Shown piece by piece: positions 34,908 through 34,933 of a stretch of DNA of 34,933 nucleotides. Location of the stretch: positions 22,634 to 57,566 of the forward strand of contig JAPLDS010000019.1 in assembly GCA_026391295.1 (NCBI GenBank), read 5' to 3'. Positions within the stretch are counted from its first letter, which is position 1. The number at the start of each line of letters is the position of its first letter. A program made the translations under genes and the position numbers. This DNA is from Bacteroidia bacterium. Its GTDB lineage: Bacteria > Bacteroidota > Bacteroidia > Bacteroidales > Prolixibacteraceae. The notes below the pieces were generated by a model. That model saw nothing but the letters and a program-made list of their open reading frames with translations. It made no database searches and had not been told where the DNA came from.

Positions 34908-34933
34908 GCCACTTTAGCTCAGTTGGTAGAGCA
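34908..34933 (+). tRNA. tRNA gene, 5' part only
   Basis: GCCACTT (acceptor arm), TA, then the D-arm GCTC-AGTTGGTA-GAGC and A fit a tRNA 5' half. The window ends before the anticodon, so the isotype cannot be read. The 5' sequence is compatible with tRNA-Thr of Bacteroidota, from memory only. Confidence 0.9.

Noticed and set aside
1-34933. CRISPR arrays, insertion sequences, prophage genes or toxin-antitoxin pairs
   Set aside because: No direct-repeat arrays, transposase or phage motifs, or paired small toxin/antitoxin genes were seen on either strand.

Overview
The window is an AT-rich chromosomal segment from a member of the Bacteroidota, most likely Bacteroidales or a close relative. Four things support this. 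Several genes have TAnnTTTG promoter boxes 10-50 bases before the start. The LptD, amidase, MCE and DUF4293 proteins are of Bacteroidota type. Ribosome-binding sites are mostly absent. There is an AmgK-like kinase fused to a RapZ C-terminal domain. I saw no insertion sequence, phage gene, CRISPR array or rRNA. Most genes are housekeeping genes in short operons; the genus cannot be fixed from this sequence.

Layout. 1-1913 (-) is the N-terminal two thirds of lptD, cut by the window edge and starting at TTG. Divergent to it are a cell-wall amidase (2063) and an MCE lipid-transport protein (3395), then dnaA (4982), a YigZ-family gene, pyrB-pyrI, and a GAF/fRMsr-like gene. A DUF4293 membrane protein follows (-), then a broken nucleoside phosphorylase gene (9716-10466) and a SirB1-like gene. 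On the minus strand come a coiled-coil protein, zapA, a structured RNA hairpin and rny. 13785-18898 (+) holds an M23 peptidase overlapping anmK, a C69 dipeptidase and a small exported protein. 19022-22188 (+) is a nucleotide-sugar block (ugd, uxs, rfbD). 22212-27689 (-) holds glycerate kinase, a RelA-type (p)ppGpp synthetase, a sulfatase and a CBM9-like protein. 27881-30910 holds a lipid kinase, a SanA-like protein, arfB (-) and ung. 30911-33089 (-) is a MurU-like nucleotidyltransferase and the AmgK-RapZ fusion. 33260-34287 (-) is the rpsF-rpsR-rplI operon, and the window ends inside a tRNA gene (+).

Functional themes. Envelope and peptidoglycan biology recurs: LptD, amidase, MCE protein, M23 peptidase, AnmK, AmgK-RapZ and MurU. 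AnmK, AmgK-like kinase and MurU-like transferase belong to peptidoglycan sugar recycling, and the RapZ domain hints at amino-sugar sensing. The amidase and the neighbouring MCE protein end in the same approximately 80-residue domain.

The most unusual observations are lesions in normally conserved genes. The uridine-phosphorylase-type gene and rplI each carry an internal out-of-frame deletion with the distal part still readable in another frame. Uracil-DNA glycosylase has Tyr instead of its catalytic Asp in an otherwise intact protein. Also notable is a long bulged hairpin plus U7 between zapA and rny, whose G-U pairs show that the minus strand is the functional RNA. No wholly new multi-gene system was identified.
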